A DNA stretch of 64,000 bases from an uncultured Eubacteriales bacterium (lineage in GTDB: Bacteria > Bacillota > Clostridia > Oscillospirales > Acutalibacteraceae): NCBI GenBank assembly GCA_910584745.1, contig CAJUDG010000016.1:1-64000 (forward strand), read 5' to 3'. The position numbers and the translations under genes are program-made. Shown in pieces: positions 34,323 through 43,454 of this stretch. The notes below the pieces were generated by a model. The model searched no databases, had not been told where the DNA came from, and was given only the letters and a program-made list of their open reading frames with translations. The stretch's first letter is position 1; each line of letters begins with the position of its first letter.

Positions 34323-35333
34323 TTAAAGCTTCCTATAGCCGGTCGCAAAGTCCACCGTGTTTCTAAGGGCCTCGCCCCGAAGGAACCGGCCCAGATTCTC
34401 CGCAAATATGTCCACAATGCGCTGGTGAGTTTCCCAGAGATGGTAACCTCCCGAGACATGAGGCGTGATGACTGCCGTGGGCAGTCCCCACAGCCTGTGG
34501 CCTTTGGGCAACGGCTCCGGCTCGGTCACGTCCAGGCCCGCCCCGCCCAGATGCCCGCTCTCCAAAGCGTCACAAAGGGCCTCGGTGTCTACTATATAGC
34601 CCCGGCCCACATTGAGCACCACGGCCCCGGGCTTCATCCTCTCTATCCTCTCCCGGCCCAGCATCCCCCTGGTCGCTGACGTCCCCGGCAGGGTCACCGC
34701 GACTACGTCCGCCCGGGGAAGAAGCTCATCCAGTTCCCCGGTCAGATGCACCTCGTCGGCGTAGTCCGGCTTACTGCCGTCGCTTCTGCGAAGGCCTATC
34801 ACATAGGCCCCCATGGCCTTGCAGAGCCGGGCAAAGCTGCCGCCGATATCGCCCATGCCCATCACCAGCACTGTGGCTCCCAACAATGTGCGCACCTCTC
34901 CCCGGCCGCTCCAGTCCTCGCTGAGCTGCGCGTCCCTATACAGCTCCAGCTTCTTGAATATCATCAGGAGCATCCCAAGCATATGCTCGGAGATGGCAAG
35001 ACCGTATGCCCCGGTGGCGTTGGTAAGCGCCGCGCCCTCGGGCATGACCCCGGGCGCGGTGTAGAACTCCACCCCCGCGCTGCTGGTCTGCAGCCATTTC
35101 AGGTTTTTCGCGCCCATTAAAAGCTCAGGCCGAACATTGCCCAATATGGCGTCGGCCCAGGCGATGTCCTCCTCAGTCACCAGCTCCGCCGGGAGCAGAT
35201 CCGGAAAGGGCAGCGCTCCTCCCCGGCCCGAGGGCAGGGCCTCCCCAAGCCGATAGCGCACAATCGCGCCCTCCTGCTCCAGAGACTCCCGCTGCTTTTG
35301 CGATACTGGCACAGTAACTAGAATATTTCTCAT
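34323..35333 (-). CDS. D-2-hydroxyacid dehydrogenase
   Basis: An NAD(P)-dependent oxidoreductase of about 336 residues. The Rossmann motif is VMGMGDIGGSFARLCKAMGA. The catalytic residues are Arg in LNVGRGYIVD (family R-G), Glu in LDVTEPEPLP and His in ITPHVSGG. The substrate is unclear; phosphoglycerate dehydrogenase-like or glyoxylate reductase-like roles are possible. The start at 35333 follows GAGGTG. Confidence 0.88.
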   Translation of the reverse strand: MRNILVTVPVSQKQRESLEQEGAIVRYRLGEALPSGRGGALPFPDLLPAELVTEEDIAWADAILGNVRPELLMGAKNLKWLQTSSAGVEFYTAPGVMPEGAALTNATGAYGLAISEHMLGMLLMIFKKLELYRDAQLSEDWSGRGEVRTLLGATVLVMGMGDIGGSFARLCKAMGAYVIGLRRSDGSKPDYADEVHLTGELDELLPRADVVAVTLPGTSATRGMLGRERIERMKPGAVVLNVGRGYIVDTEALCDALESGHLGGAGLDVTEPEPLPKGHRLWGLPTAVITPHVSGGYHLWETHQRIVDIFAENLGRFLRGEALRNTVDFATGYRKL

Positions 35334-35380
35334 ACTATGACACCTCAAGTATTTTTTGTGAAGTATATTTAAAGCCTCCG

Positions 35381-35435
35381 GCGGCTTAGGGCTCTGCCCT
35401 AAGAACCCGCAAGGTGCCTAACGCACCTTGACCGC
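35381..35435. repeat. Intergenic double-hairpin repeat, copy 2
   Basis: CTTAGGGC-TCT-GCCCTAAG (35385-35403) and AAGGTGC-CTAAC-GCACCTT (35411-35429), bracketed by GCGG (35381) and CCGC (35432). It fills the gap between nadE and the dehydrogenase gene. The order of parts matches the element at 27725-27771. Confidence 0.6.
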
Positions 35436-35445
35436 GTAAATTTCT

Positions 35446-37359
35446 CTATAGCTCATTTATCTCTTTCAGCCATACCGCCGCGCTTGCGTCGCTGGGCATG
35501 CGCCAGTCCCCCCTCGGGGACACGCTGACTGTGCCCACCTTGGGCCCGTCCGGCAGGCAGGAGCGCTTGAACTGCTGGGCAAAGAACCGCCGGCAGAAGA
35601 CCTTCAGCCAGCCCTTTATAATGTCAGGCTCATATTCCCCTATAAAGCTCCGGCAGGCCATGCGGTAGATCTTCCCCGGCCCGAAGCCGTGGCGCAGCAT
35701 ATGGTACAGGAAGAAGTCGTGCAGCTCGTATGGCCCCACCAGCTCCTCGGTCTTCTGGGATATCTCCCCGTCCTTGGGGGGCAGGAGCTCCGGGCTCACC
35801 GGCGTGTCCAGCACGTCGAACAGCGCCTCGCTGAGCTTCCCGCCCAGCCTCTCGGCCTCGAACCGCACCAAATGCCGCACCAGGGTCTTGGGCACGTCCG
35901 CGTTCACGCCGTACATGGACATATGGTCGCCGTTATAGGTGCTCCACCCCAACGCCAGCTCCGACAGGTCCCCGGTGCCTATCATCAGGCCATTTCGCTG
36001 GTTCGCCATGTCCATCAGGACCTGGGTGCGCTCTCTGGCCTGGGCGTTCTCAAAGGCCGCATCGTAGTTCTCCGGGTCCTGGCCGATGTCCTCAAAGTGG
36101 CTCATGACCGTCCTGCCGATGGGTATCTCCTTAAAGTCCACCCCCAGCTCCCGGGCCATGGTCTCGGCGTTTCTCTTGGTGCGCTCGGTGGTGCCGAAGC
36201 ATGGCATGGATATTGTCAGTATGCCCTTTCTCGGCAGCCCCAGTATGTCAAAGGCCCGCACGGTCACCAGCGCCGCCAGGGTGGAGTCAAGCCCCCCGGA
36301 GAAGGCGATAAGGGCGTTCTTGCACCCGGTATGCCGAAGCCGGGTCGCGAGCCCCTGGGCCTGCATGGTCAGTATCAGCTGGCAGCGCTCGCTCCAAACT
36401 GCCGGGTCATTTGGCACAAAGGGCTGCCTTGAAAAGGTCCTCCGGGGGCTATATGCCTCAAGGGTCCCCTTTCTGTAGGCAAAGGGTATGCGCACATACC
36501 CCTGCTCCCGGGCGCTTATCCAGGTATTGTTCCTTCTGCGCTCCTGCAATATCTTCTCAAGGTCCACCTCTGCCACAGTAAGCCCGGTTGAGAACAATTC
36601 GCTCTCAGCCAGCACCGCGCTGTTCTCCGCGATGATGTCATGCCCCGCGAAGACCATATCCCCGGTGGACTCCCCCGGCCCCGCGTCGGCGTACACATAG
36701 GCCCCCATCACGTGCCCGGACCACATGCGCACCAGGTCCCGCCTATACTCGGCCTTGCCCGCCACCTCGTCGCTGCATGAGCTGTTGAAGATAAGTGTGG
36801 CGCCGTTTTTCGAGAGCCCTGCACTTGGGGGCTCCGGCCCCCAGAGGTCTTCGCATATCTCCACCCCGGCTATGAGCTCCGGCACATTTTCGCACTCAAA
36901 GAGGAGCTTTTTCCCAAGCCATACCCTCTGGCCGCAGAGCTCGACCTCCATGGGCTCCGGGGCCGGGGCGAAATACCGGGCCTCGTAAAACTCCGAGTAG
37001 TTAGGGATAAAGCTCTTTGCGGGCAGTCCCAAAAGCCGTCCCCTCTGGAACACCGCCGCCGTATTGTACAGCGCCCCGTCCACAGCCACGGGCAGCCCCA
37101 CTATGCAGAGTATGTCAAGCCCCCTTGTGTCCTCAAGCAGCCGGGCAAGCCCCTTCTCCGCGGCCCGTATAAGGGTCCTGTTCTCGAACAGGTCCCCGCA
37201 GGTATAGGCCGTCAGCGAGAGCTCCGGCAGGCATACCGCCCCGCAGCCCCTGTCCGCCGCCTCCCGGCTAAGCTCAGCTATCCTCTCAACATTTGTCTCA
37301 ACGTCCGCGACCTTCACCTGGGGCGTTGCCGCCGCGACCCTAAAAAATCCGTCCCGCAT
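35446..37359 (-). CDS. nadE: Glutamine-dependent NAD+ synthetase
   Basis: Makes NAD from nicotinate adenine dinucleotide using glutamine-derived ammonia. The 637 residues hold an N-terminal nitrilase-type glutaminase (Glu in LPELSLTAYTCGD, Lys in LPAKSFIPNYSEFYE, Cys in AGVEICEDLWGP) and a C-terminal synthetase with the PP-loop AFSGGLDSTLAAL and GTGDLSELALGW. The ribosome site GGGAGG precedes the ATG. It heads the long minus-strand run, separated from the next gene by the repeat at 35381. Confidence 0.95.
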   Translation of the reverse strand: MRDGFFRVAAATPQVKVADVETNVERIAELSREAADRGCGAVCLPELSLTAYTCGDLFENRTLIRAAEKGLARLLEDTRGLDILCIVGLPVAVDGALYNTAAVFQRGRLLGLPAKSFIPNYSEFYEARYFAPAPEPMEVELCGQRVWLGKKLLFECENVPELIAGVEICEDLWGPEPPSAGLSKNGATLIFNSSCSDEVAGKAEYRRDLVRMWSGHVMGAYVYADAGPGESTGDMVFAGHDIIAENSAVLAESELFSTGLTVAEVDLEKILQERRRNNTWISAREQGYVRIPFAYRKGTLEAYSPRRTFSRQPFVPNDPAVWSERCQLILTMQAQGLATRLRHTGCKNALIAFSGGLDSTLAALVTVRAFDILGLPRKGILTISMPCFGTTERTKRNAETMARELGVDFKEIPIGRTVMSHFEDIGQDPENYDAAFENAQARERTQVLMDMANQRNGLMIGTGDLSELALGWSTYNGDHMSMYGVNADVPKTLVRHLVRFEAERLGGKLSEALFDVLDTPVSPELLPPKDGEISQKTEELVGPYELHDFFLYHMLRHGFGPGKIYRMACRSFIGEYEPDIIKGWLKVFCRRFFAQQFKRSCLPDGPKVGTVSVSPRGDWRMPSDASAAVWLKEINEL

Positions 37360-37405
37360 ATAACTTTTCCTCCCATTATTGTTGATATTTTCTTCCCTGC
37401 TTTAA

Positions 37406-37442
37406 CCGCAAAAAGGCCACAGGAAAGACCTGCAGCCTTTAA
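37406..37442 (-). terminator. Terminator of the VanW-like gene
   Basis: On the minus strand AAAGGCTGCAGG pairs with CCTGTGGCCTTT around a 5-nt loop, then TT. It lies a few bases past the stop at 37452. Confidence 0.7.
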
Positions 37443-37451
37443 TATTGCTTT

Positions 37452-39035
37452 TTATTCGTCCGTCTCCCCGCCGCCATCCACCGGGGGCTCCGGGGTGGGC
37501 TCAACGTCCGGCGGCTCGGTGGGCTCCGGCGTAGGCTCCTCTGTGGGCTCCGGCGTCTCTACCGGGGGCGGCACAGGCGTGGGCTCCTCCGTGGGCTTGG
37601 GCGTGGGCTTCTGGGTGGGCTTTGGAGTGGGCTTTGCGTCGGTGCTGCCGCTCTCCTTGCTGGTGTCCACCTTTGACGTGTCCGTCCCCGGCCCCACCTT
37701 ATACTTCTTGCCGGTCGAGCCATAGTAAGAGCTGGGCAGCTCTTCCGTGCGCACGGCCTCGCCGTTCTTATAGAACGTCCGCCAGGCGCTGGCGTAGTAT
37801 CCCTCGTTGCCGCCGGTCTTGCGCACATACTGCCCCTTCTGAAGGGAGCTGTCCACCTCAAACTCCACCGTGTCCTTTGGGGGCTCATAGCCAGTCTGCT
37901 CTGAGCCCAGCTTTATATCGTCCCAGTCCTCCGGGAAGATGCCGTAGAAATTCACCGTCAGGATAACGCCGTCCATCCACGAAGAGATGTACACCGGGTT
38001 TTTAAGGCTGTTCCTGAACCTGAAGTCTATGCTTCCATAGTCAACCGTGGCGTCAAGGCCGATGGGGCAGTAGCTGGAGGGTATGGCGTGGCAGTCCCGC
38101 TCAAGTATCTCCATGCCCGCCATCAGGGCGGCGTTATAAATGGTGGTGGACCCCTGGCAGATGCCGCCGCCGTATACCTGCACGCTCATGCCGCCCACAA
38201 GGCCGGCCGCCGGCAGCCAGCCCGCGTCCGGGTCCGTGCTGTCGCCGATGGTGCCGTTATATGAGAACTCCTGGCCCGGCTGCAAAATGGTGCCGTTTAC
38301 ATGGGACAGGGCCAGGGCCATATTGCTGTTGCCGTTGGAGTTATTGGTGGACTCGGTGCTGTATGTGGACAGTAGCTTAAAGTTCTCCTCAAGGTATTTC
38401 TTCGTCACCTTGGGCTTGCTCTCCACGAACTCGGCCTGTATGGCCCCGCCGTGCTTCTGTGCCAGCAGCTGGCGCACGCTTCTAAGGGTGGCCGCCATGT
38501 CCACCCTGGCCCCGGGCTGTTCTTCGGTAAAGACGAACTTTCCTTCCTCCGTGTCAAATTTCTCCACGGACGCGTCCTTTCCCTCCTTAAAGCAGATCTT
38601 GGCCGCCTCGGTCAGCTTTTGCTCCCCCTCGGGGGAGAGGTCCGCCACAAAGGGCAGCTCGTACTTCTCGGCCTTCCCGCTCTTAAGCATGTCCGGCAGG
38701 GACAGCTCCAGCACGTCCTTTATGGCAAAATCTTCGCCCTTCAGGGACACCGTGTCGTCCTTGAAGGTGACGCTTATCTCAAGGCCGTCTATTGCCTCCT
38801 TCATGGCCCCCTTCGCTATCTCCAGGGCCTCGTCCTCCGTCTTGCCGCCGATATTCACCCCGCCTATCTGTGTGCCCTCGGGGAATACAGAAGCGTCGCC
38901 AACATTTGACACTTCCGGCTCGGAGCTCTCCTCGCCGTCCTTCCCCTTGCACGCACCCAGGGCAAGCGCCAGCAGGACCGCCGCCGCAAATGCCCCTATT
39001 CGTCTCCATCCCAGCCTGCCGTTCGTTTTCGCCAT
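37452..39035 (-). CDS. VanW family lipoprotein
   Basis: A 527-residue exported protein with a lipobox ending LALGAC (Cys29). A peptidoglycan-binding-like repeat region (about 55-215) precedes the VanW domain, which includes STESTNNSNGNSNMALALSH and GGGICQGSTTIYNAALMAG. The last 75 residues are a Pro/Thr/Glu-rich tail with KPTPKPT-type repeats, likely spanning the wall. VanW proteins are widespread in spore formers, are of unknown biochemical role, and do not by themselves indicate vancomycin resistance. It has its own promoter and terminator. Confidence 0.88.
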   Translation of the reverse strand: MAKTNGRLGWRRIGAFAAAVLLALALGACKGKDGEESSEPEVSNVGDASVFPEGTQIGGVNIGGKTEDEALEIAKGAMKEAIDGLEISVTFKDDTVSLKGEDFAIKDVLELSLPDMLKSGKAEKYELPFVADLSPEGEQKLTEAAKICFKEGKDASVEKFDTEEGKFVFTEEQPGARVDMAATLRSVRQLLAQKHGGAIQAEFVESKPKVTKKYLEENFKLLSTYSTESTNNSNGNSNMALALSHVNGTILQPGQEFSYNGTIGDSTDPDAGWLPAAGLVGGMSVQVYGGGICQGSTTIYNAALMAGMEILERDCHAIPSSYCPIGLDATVDYGSIDFRFRNSLKNPVYISSWMDGVILTVNFYGIFPEDWDDIKLGSEQTGYEPPKDTVEFEVDSSLQKGQYVRKTGGNEGYYASAWRTFYKNGEAVRTEELPSSYYGSTGKKYKVGPGTDTSKVDTSKESGSTDAKPTPKPTQKPTPKPTEEPTPVPPPVETPEPTEEPTPEPTEPPDVEPTPEPPVDGGGETDE

Positions 39036-39087
39036 TTTCTTTTATCCTTCCTCCCGCCGCCGCGGGCCGCTTTTAACCTGTTTTTAT

Positions 39088-39116
39088 ATTATATACTGCA
39101 TTGTCCCAAATGTAAA
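39088..39116 (-). promoter_or_regulatory. Promoter of the VanW-like gene
   Basis: On the minus strand TTTACA (39111-39116), 17 bases, TATAAT (39088-39093). Confidence 0.75.
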
Positions 39117-39243
39117 GCCGATAAACACACGAATTCGGTTTCAATTTTGTTATATTTATTATCCCTCTCCTATTATGATGCCAAACTGCTTACAAATAAC
39201 TTACGCTTTGTTAAAAAAGCTGGAAACATTTTCTTATACATGT

Positions 39244-39249
39244 TATAAT
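39244..39249 (+). promoter_or_regulatory. -10 box for the glycosyltransferase gene
   Basis: TATAAT at 39244-39249, 37 bases before the ATG. The region 17 bases upstream (TGGAAA) is a poor -35, so an activator or an alternative sigma factor is possible. The rest of the AT-rich gap 39117-39243 shows no ORF. Confidence 0.5.
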
Positions 39250-39285
39250 ATCCCAAAACAGAACTTTATGTAAGGAGCCCCCGAA

Positions 39286-40413
39286 ATGAAGATAATGCTT
39301 CTCACTGCCGCCACCGGCGGCGGACATATCCGCGCGGCCAACGCCATCGAGCAGTATATCCGGGAGAACACCCGCTGGGAGGTGGAGAACGTGGACTGCC
39401 TGAAGGCCGTGGGCAAGCTGCTGGACAAGACCGTCTGTGACAGCTACCTCTTTATGGCCAAGAAGGCTCCCATGCTCTTCGGCCGGCTGTATAAGCGGAC
39501 CAACCGGGAGAATATGATCTCCCATTTGGTGCCGAAGCTCAGCGGTCTTTTCAGCAACCTTTTATATCCCACCATAGAGGGCTCCCGCCCGGACGTGATA
39601 ATCACCACCCACCCCTTCGCGACGGAGATGGTGGCGGCTCTGAAGGCCGACAGGCTTGTAGCGGCGCCGCTTATCTGCATAATCACCGACTATGGGGCGC
39701 ACCGCGCCTATATCGCCGACGAAGTGGACAGCTATGTGGTGGCAAGCGATGACATGATACCCGAGCTTATGGAGTTCGGCGTGCCGAAAAAGAAGATCCA
39801 CCCCTTCGGCATCCCTGTCCACGGCGTGTTCTTTGACCGCCAGGACCAGGGGATGCTCCTTCGGCAGCTGGGCCTGGACCCGGAGCTGCCCACCCTGCTG
39901 TTCATGGCCGGCAGCTTCGGCGTGTCCAATATCATCAAGCTCTATAGGGACCTGGCCGAGACCAGGGTAAAGATGCAGATAATCGTCATAACCGGCCGCA
40001 ACCAGAAGCTGTACGAGGCCTTCGAGAAGGAGATAGGGGATAAGCCCCCCATCCCCACCCGGCTATTCTACTTCACTGACGAGGTGGAGAAGTATATGCA
40101 CGCCGCGGACCTCTTAGTTACAAAGCCCGGTGGGCTAACCGTGTCCGAGGCCCTGGCCTGCAACCTGCCCATGGCGGTCTTCGACGCCATCCCCGGCCAG
40201 GAGGAGGACAACGCCAACTTCTTAAAGACCCACGACATGTGCGTACGTATTGATAAGGACGGGAACTTCGCCCAGGAGATCTCCCAGCTCTTGCAGGAGA
40301 AAAAGCACCTTCAGGCCATGCGGGAGAACTGCGCGGGCTTTGACAAGTCCCAGTCCATCCCAAATATGCTGGAGCTCATCCGCCGCCTGACCCCCGTGGG
40401 GGCGCGGCCATGA
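39286..40413 (+). CDS. UgtP-like diacylglycerol glucosyltransferase (MGDG synthase family)
   Basis: A 375-residue GT28-type glycosyltransferase. The N-terminal LLTAATGGGHIRAANAI is the MGDG-synthase signature for the acceptor-binding loop. The C-terminal UDP-sugar site shows TKPGGLTVSEALACNLPM and an acidic QEEDNANFL. It probably adds sugar to diacylglycerol for glycolipids or lipoteichoic acid anchors at the cytoplasmic membrane face. Its stop overlaps the next gene by 4 bases. Confidence 0.88.
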   Translation: MKIMLLTAATGGGHIRAANAIEQYIRENTRWEVENVDCLKAVGKLLDKTVCDSYLFMAKKAPMLFGRLYKRTNRENMISHLVPKLSGLFSNLLYPTIEGSRPDVIITTHPFATEMVAALKADRLVAAPLICIITDYGAHRAYIADEVDSYVVASDDMIPELMEFGVPKKKIHPFGIPVHGVFFDRQDQGMLLRQLGLDPELPTLLFMAGSFGVSNIIKLYRDLAETRVKMQIIVITGRNQKLYEAFEKEIGDKPPIPTRLFYFTDEVEKYMHAADLLVTKPGGLTVSEALACNLPMAVFDAIPGQEEDNANFLKTHDMCVRIDKDGNFAQEISQLLQEKKHLQAMRENCAGFDKSQSIPNMLELIRRLTPVGARP

Positions 40414-41114
40414 GCTTCACTCCGGCGGACTACGCCGCCATCCCTGAGAAATTCTCAGAGCTCTCCGACCCCAAGTACAAGGCCTTCAACGAGAGCCTTA
40501 TCCCCGGCGCCTCCACCGCCTACGGCGTGCGGGTCCCGGCCATCCGAAATATTGCCCGGTCCATAATAAAGTCTGACCCCGCGGGATTCCTCTCTGTCAG
40601 CGTCCCGGGCTCCTATGAGGAGATAATGCTCCGGGGTATGGTGATAGCGGGCATGAAGCTGCCCGTCTCCGACAAGCTGCCCCTTATCGAAGGGTTTCTC
40701 CCCCTTATTGACAACTGGGCCGTCTGCGACACCTTCTGCGGGGACATAAAACTGCGCTCTCCCGAAGAGAAGCGGCTGATGTGGGAGTTTATGGAGCCCT
40801 TCTTTTACGATCCCCGGGAGTTCTACGCCCGCTTTTCCCTGGTGATGTTCCTGGGACATTTTGTAGAGCCGGACTACATATTGCGTGGTCTCGAAGCTAT
40901 CGAGGCCCTGACCCAGGAACAGTATTACGTGCGCATGGCCGCGGCCTGGGCGGTGTCCGTCTGCTATGTGAAATTCCCCAGGGAGACCCTGCCGCTCTTA
41001 CAGCGCCGGACCCTTCCGAAATTCACACAGAACAAGTCCATCCAGAAGATACGCGAGTCGTACCGCGTGCCCAAAGAGGACAAGGACATGCTCCTACAGT
41101 ACAAGCTCACCTGA
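40410..41114 (+). CDS. AlkD-like DNA alkylation repair protein
   Basis: A 234-residue all-helical HEAT-like protein of the DNA alkylation repair (AlkD/AlkC) family, DNA glycosylases removing N3/N7-alkylated purines. The conserved LIDNWAVCDTFC segment and the later EQYYVRMAAAWAVSVCYVKF match the family. It is coupled to the glycosyltransferase gene by an ATGA overlap and converges with the C39-like gene, overlapping it by 8 bases. Confidence 0.88.
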   Translation: MSFTPADYAAIPEKFSELSDPKYKAFNESLIPGASTAYGVRVPAIRNIARSIIKSDPAGFLSVSVPGSYEEIMLRGMVIAGMKLPVSDKLPLIEGFLPLIDNWAVCDTFCGDIKLRSPEEKRLMWEFMEPFFYDPREFYARFSLVMFLGHFVEPDYILRGLEAIEALTQEQYYVRMAAAWAVSVCYVKFPRETLPLLQRRTLPKFTQNKSIQKIRESYRVPKEDKDMLLQYKLT

Positions 41115-41922
41115 TGGCCAGCGCCTGGCGGCCCTGGGCCTCATAGGCCCTCTCCGCGGCTTTTTTCTCATAGGCCACGGTCTTCCCCTCCAGCGGGTCG
41201 TTAAAGAGATACTCCCCCTCCCTCTCGCCCACCAGCAGCAGGCAGTGCTCGGGCCTTATCCAGTCGAACTGCCGGCCCGAGCCCTCCACGGTCAGGGTCT
41301 CGCCATACCTGGGCTCCTCCATGCCCTGGGTGGCCCAGACCATCACCGGTATGCCCTTTGCTATGTAGCTGTCCGCAAGCTCCGCCATGTCCAGCCCGCA
41401 GAGGTCCAGCACCTCCCGCTCTGAGCCGTGGTCCTTCAGCACCGCCAGAACGGCGCTTTTGATGACCGGGGCATAGCAGCCCCAGCCGCCCTCTGAGCGG
41501 GGATCCCCCAAAAAGCACTCGTCGGGGTCCGCGCAGAGGTACTCCGCGTTGACGCTGTACGGGGCCTCGCCGTTGCTCTCATAAGGAGCGCTGCCTTTTG
41601 GCAGGTATAGGTCCACAAAGTCGCCAGCCGAGATGTCCACCCCCGCGTAGTTCAGCGCCATCACCGCCGTCACGCTCTCGCAGCCCGTGGGGAACTCCCC
41701 CCGCTGGTCCAGGCAGGAGACCTCCAGCACCCTATATTCCGGCTGTTCCGCTGCCTCATTTGCGGCTCCCTCCGGGGGCTCCTCCACAAAGCCCAGCATT
41801 CCGCCTATCACCATGCCAATGATGAACACCAGAGCTACGGCCCAGGCAAGGCCCAGCAGCTTCACGCTCCAGTGCACCCTGAATCTGGGGTATTCCGCGC
41901 ATTTCAAGCTCTCTTTTTGCAT
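41107..41922 (-). CDS. C39-like peptidase, membrane anchored
   Basis: A 271-residue protein with one N-terminal membrane segment (VKLLGLAWAVALVFIIGMVI) and an outside papain-like domain of the C39_2 type. The predicted catalytic Cys is in PTGCESVTAVMALNY, and the His in RPEHCLLLVGER is followed by FNDPLEG. Such proteins are common in Clostridia. They may be peptidases or peptide-binding proteins; the target is unknown. Confidence 0.8.
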   Translation of the reverse strand: MQKESLKCAEYPRFRVHWSVKLLGLAWAVALVFIIGMVIGGMLGFVEEPPEGAANEAAEQPEYRVLEVSCLDQRGEFPTGCESVTAVMALNYAGVDISAGDFVDLYLPKGSAPYESNGEAPYSVNAEYLCADPDECFLGDPRSEGGWGCYAPVIKSAVLAVLKDHGSEREVLDLCGLDMAELADSYIAKGIPVMVWATQGMEEPRYGETLTVEGSGRQFDWIRPEHCLLLVGEREGEYLFNDPLEGKTVAYEKKAAERAYEAQGRQALAIR

Positions 41923-41984
41923 ATTTTCTCCTCCTCTCTATATTATTAGACGCGCCATTTCCCCAAAAGGTAAGGGCCTGTACA

Positions 41985-42016
41985 TAAAAAAGAGACCGGC
42001 CAAAAGCCAGTCTCTT
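41985..42016 (-). terminator. Terminator of the M23 peptidase gene
   Basis: On the minus strand AGAGACTGGC pairs with GCCGGTCTCT around TTTTG, then TTTTTTA. Confidence 0.85.
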
Positions 42017-42027
42017 CTATTTTTATC

Positions 42028-43260
42028 TTACCCGAACAGGAATGGCCTTGGGTTTACCCTGGTCCCGTTCTCCCAGACCTCAAAGTGCAGGTGGGGCCCG
42101 GTGGAGTCGCCCGTGCTGCCCTCATAGCCGATGACCTGTCCCTTGCTGACGTACTCGCCGGTGGACACCGCTGTGGCGCTCATATGGGCGTACAGTGTGC
42201 TGTAGGTATCGTTATGGTAGATATATACGTGATATCCCCAGCCCCAGCCCCATTCGTCGGTATTGTTGGACCTGATAACTGTGCCGGACTCCGCCGCCAC
42301 TATCTGCGTACCATATGCTCCGGCAATATCCATGCCGCCGTGGCCTCTGGCTCCGCCGTATTCGTCGGAGATATAGGTGACTCCCGGCAGAGGCCATGTG
42401 GGGTTGAACCCGGACACGCCGTTGGTGGTGCCGTCCGGCACCCAGTCCACGCTGCCGGTCTCACCGCCGCCGCCGTTGGCCGCGGCCTCTTGGCGCCTGC
42501 GTTCTTCCTCCTCCTGGCGCTTGCGCTCCTCCTCTATAAGGCGCTGTATCTCCTCGTCGCGCTTCTGTATCTCCTCGGCGTTCTGCTCAAGGGCGTGGTT
42601 GGTGTCGTTCTGCTTGCCCTGCAGCTCCTCTATGGCCTTGGCATTCTCCGCGTACAGCCCGTCCAGCTCACCTTGCTTGCGCTCCATGCTCTTTTTGAGC
42701 TCGGCCACCATCTGCTTCTCAGACTCGCACTCCTCGCGCTCGTTCTTTGTGGCGTCCATATAGTCGGTTATCTTGTTTATAAGCTCCTGGTCCCGCTTGC
42801 TCATGGTGTTCAGCATCTCAGAGCGCAGGGTGAAATCCCCAAGGCTCTCGGAGTTCAGCAGCACCTCCAGGGTGCTGACGGTCCCGGCCCTATAGATGGC
42901 CGCCACCCGCTGCTTGAACTGGTCGATGGTGTCGGCTATCTCCTCCTCAGAGGCGTCCAGCTTCATTGTAAGCTCCTTGATGCTGGCGTTCAGCTCCTCT
43001 ATATCGTTCCTGGCCGTGCGTATCTGGTTTTCAAGCACCCCTATCTGCTTCTCAAGGGTCTCCTGATACTCCTGCTTCTGGGCCTCATCGGCGCGCAGCT
43101 GCTCAAGCCTGTCCTGAAGCTCCTGCCGCTCGGCCTCAAGCTGGGCCTGCTCGGCCTCCACCTCGGCGGTGGTCCTTGCCATGGCCTCCAGGGGCATCAT
43201 CATTAGCATGACCATTGCCATCAACAGGCACATAATCCGCCTTCTGCGTATCATCTTCAT
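42028..43260 (-). CDS. Murein hydrolase activator-like M23 peptidase (EnvC type)
   Basis: A 410-residue exported protein. A signal peptide ends near residue 29 (LEAMA-RTT). It is followed by a long coiled coil (about 30-255, rich in EERKRQEEEERRRQE) and a C-terminal LytM/M23 domain. The zinc site appears complete: His in GHGGMDIAG, its Asp, and HLHFEVW near the end, with LYAHM between. It may cut peptidoglycan cross-links itself or activate amidases at division or sporulation septa. The neighbouring run includes SpoIIP. Confidence 0.9.
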   Translation of the reverse strand: MKMIRRRRIMCLLMAMVMLMMMPLEAMARTTAEVEAEQAQLEAERQELQDRLEQLRADEAQKQEYQETLEKQIGVLENQIRTARNDIEELNASIKELTMKLDASEEEIADTIDQFKQRVAAIYRAGTVSTLEVLLNSESLGDFTLRSEMLNTMSKRDQELINKITDYMDATKNEREECESEKQMVAELKKSMERKQGELDGLYAENAKAIEELQGKQNDTNHALEQNAEEIQKRDEEIQRLIEEERKRQEEEERRRQEAAANGGGGETGSVDWVPDGTTNGVSGFNPTWPLPGVTYISDEYGGARGHGGMDIAGAYGTQIVAAESGTVIRSNNTDEWGWGWGYHVYIYHNDTYSTLYAHMSATAVSTGEYVSKGQVIGYEGSTGDSTGPHLHFEVWENGTRVNPRPFLFG

Positions 43261-43321
43261 AGCTGTATCATCCTTCCTAAAAGGGGAATCTTCGTATTAG
43301 GGCTTCGTCCGTATAGCCCAT

Positions 43322-43327
43322 ATTATA
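43322..43327 (-). promoter_or_regulatory. -10 box for the M23 peptidase gene
   Basis: TATAAT on the minus strand at 43322-43327 within GGGCTATAATATGGGC, about 60 bases before the start. The -35 is weak. The rest of the gap (43328-43454) holds an inverted repeat TCCCGCCC/GGGCGGGA at about 43408-43452 without a T-tract. Confidence 0.5.
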
Positions 43328-43454
43328 GCCCATTGCGGCCCATTCTTTTTTCCTTTTAGGAATTAAAACTGTAAACAAATGGTTAACGGCCCATGTTGCG
43401 CAGAAGCTCCCGCCCCATGTCAAGACCTTGGGGGCCTTATACGGGCGGGATAAC

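Noticed and set aside
34319..34459. N-terminal extension of the cysteine desulfurase
   Set aside because: It overlaps the upstream dehydrogenase gene, and the family starts at YLDNSATT.
37452..39035. VanW gene as evidence for vancomycin resistance
   Set aside because: No vanA/B ligase, vanH or vanX is present; VanW-domain lipoproteins are common in spore formers.
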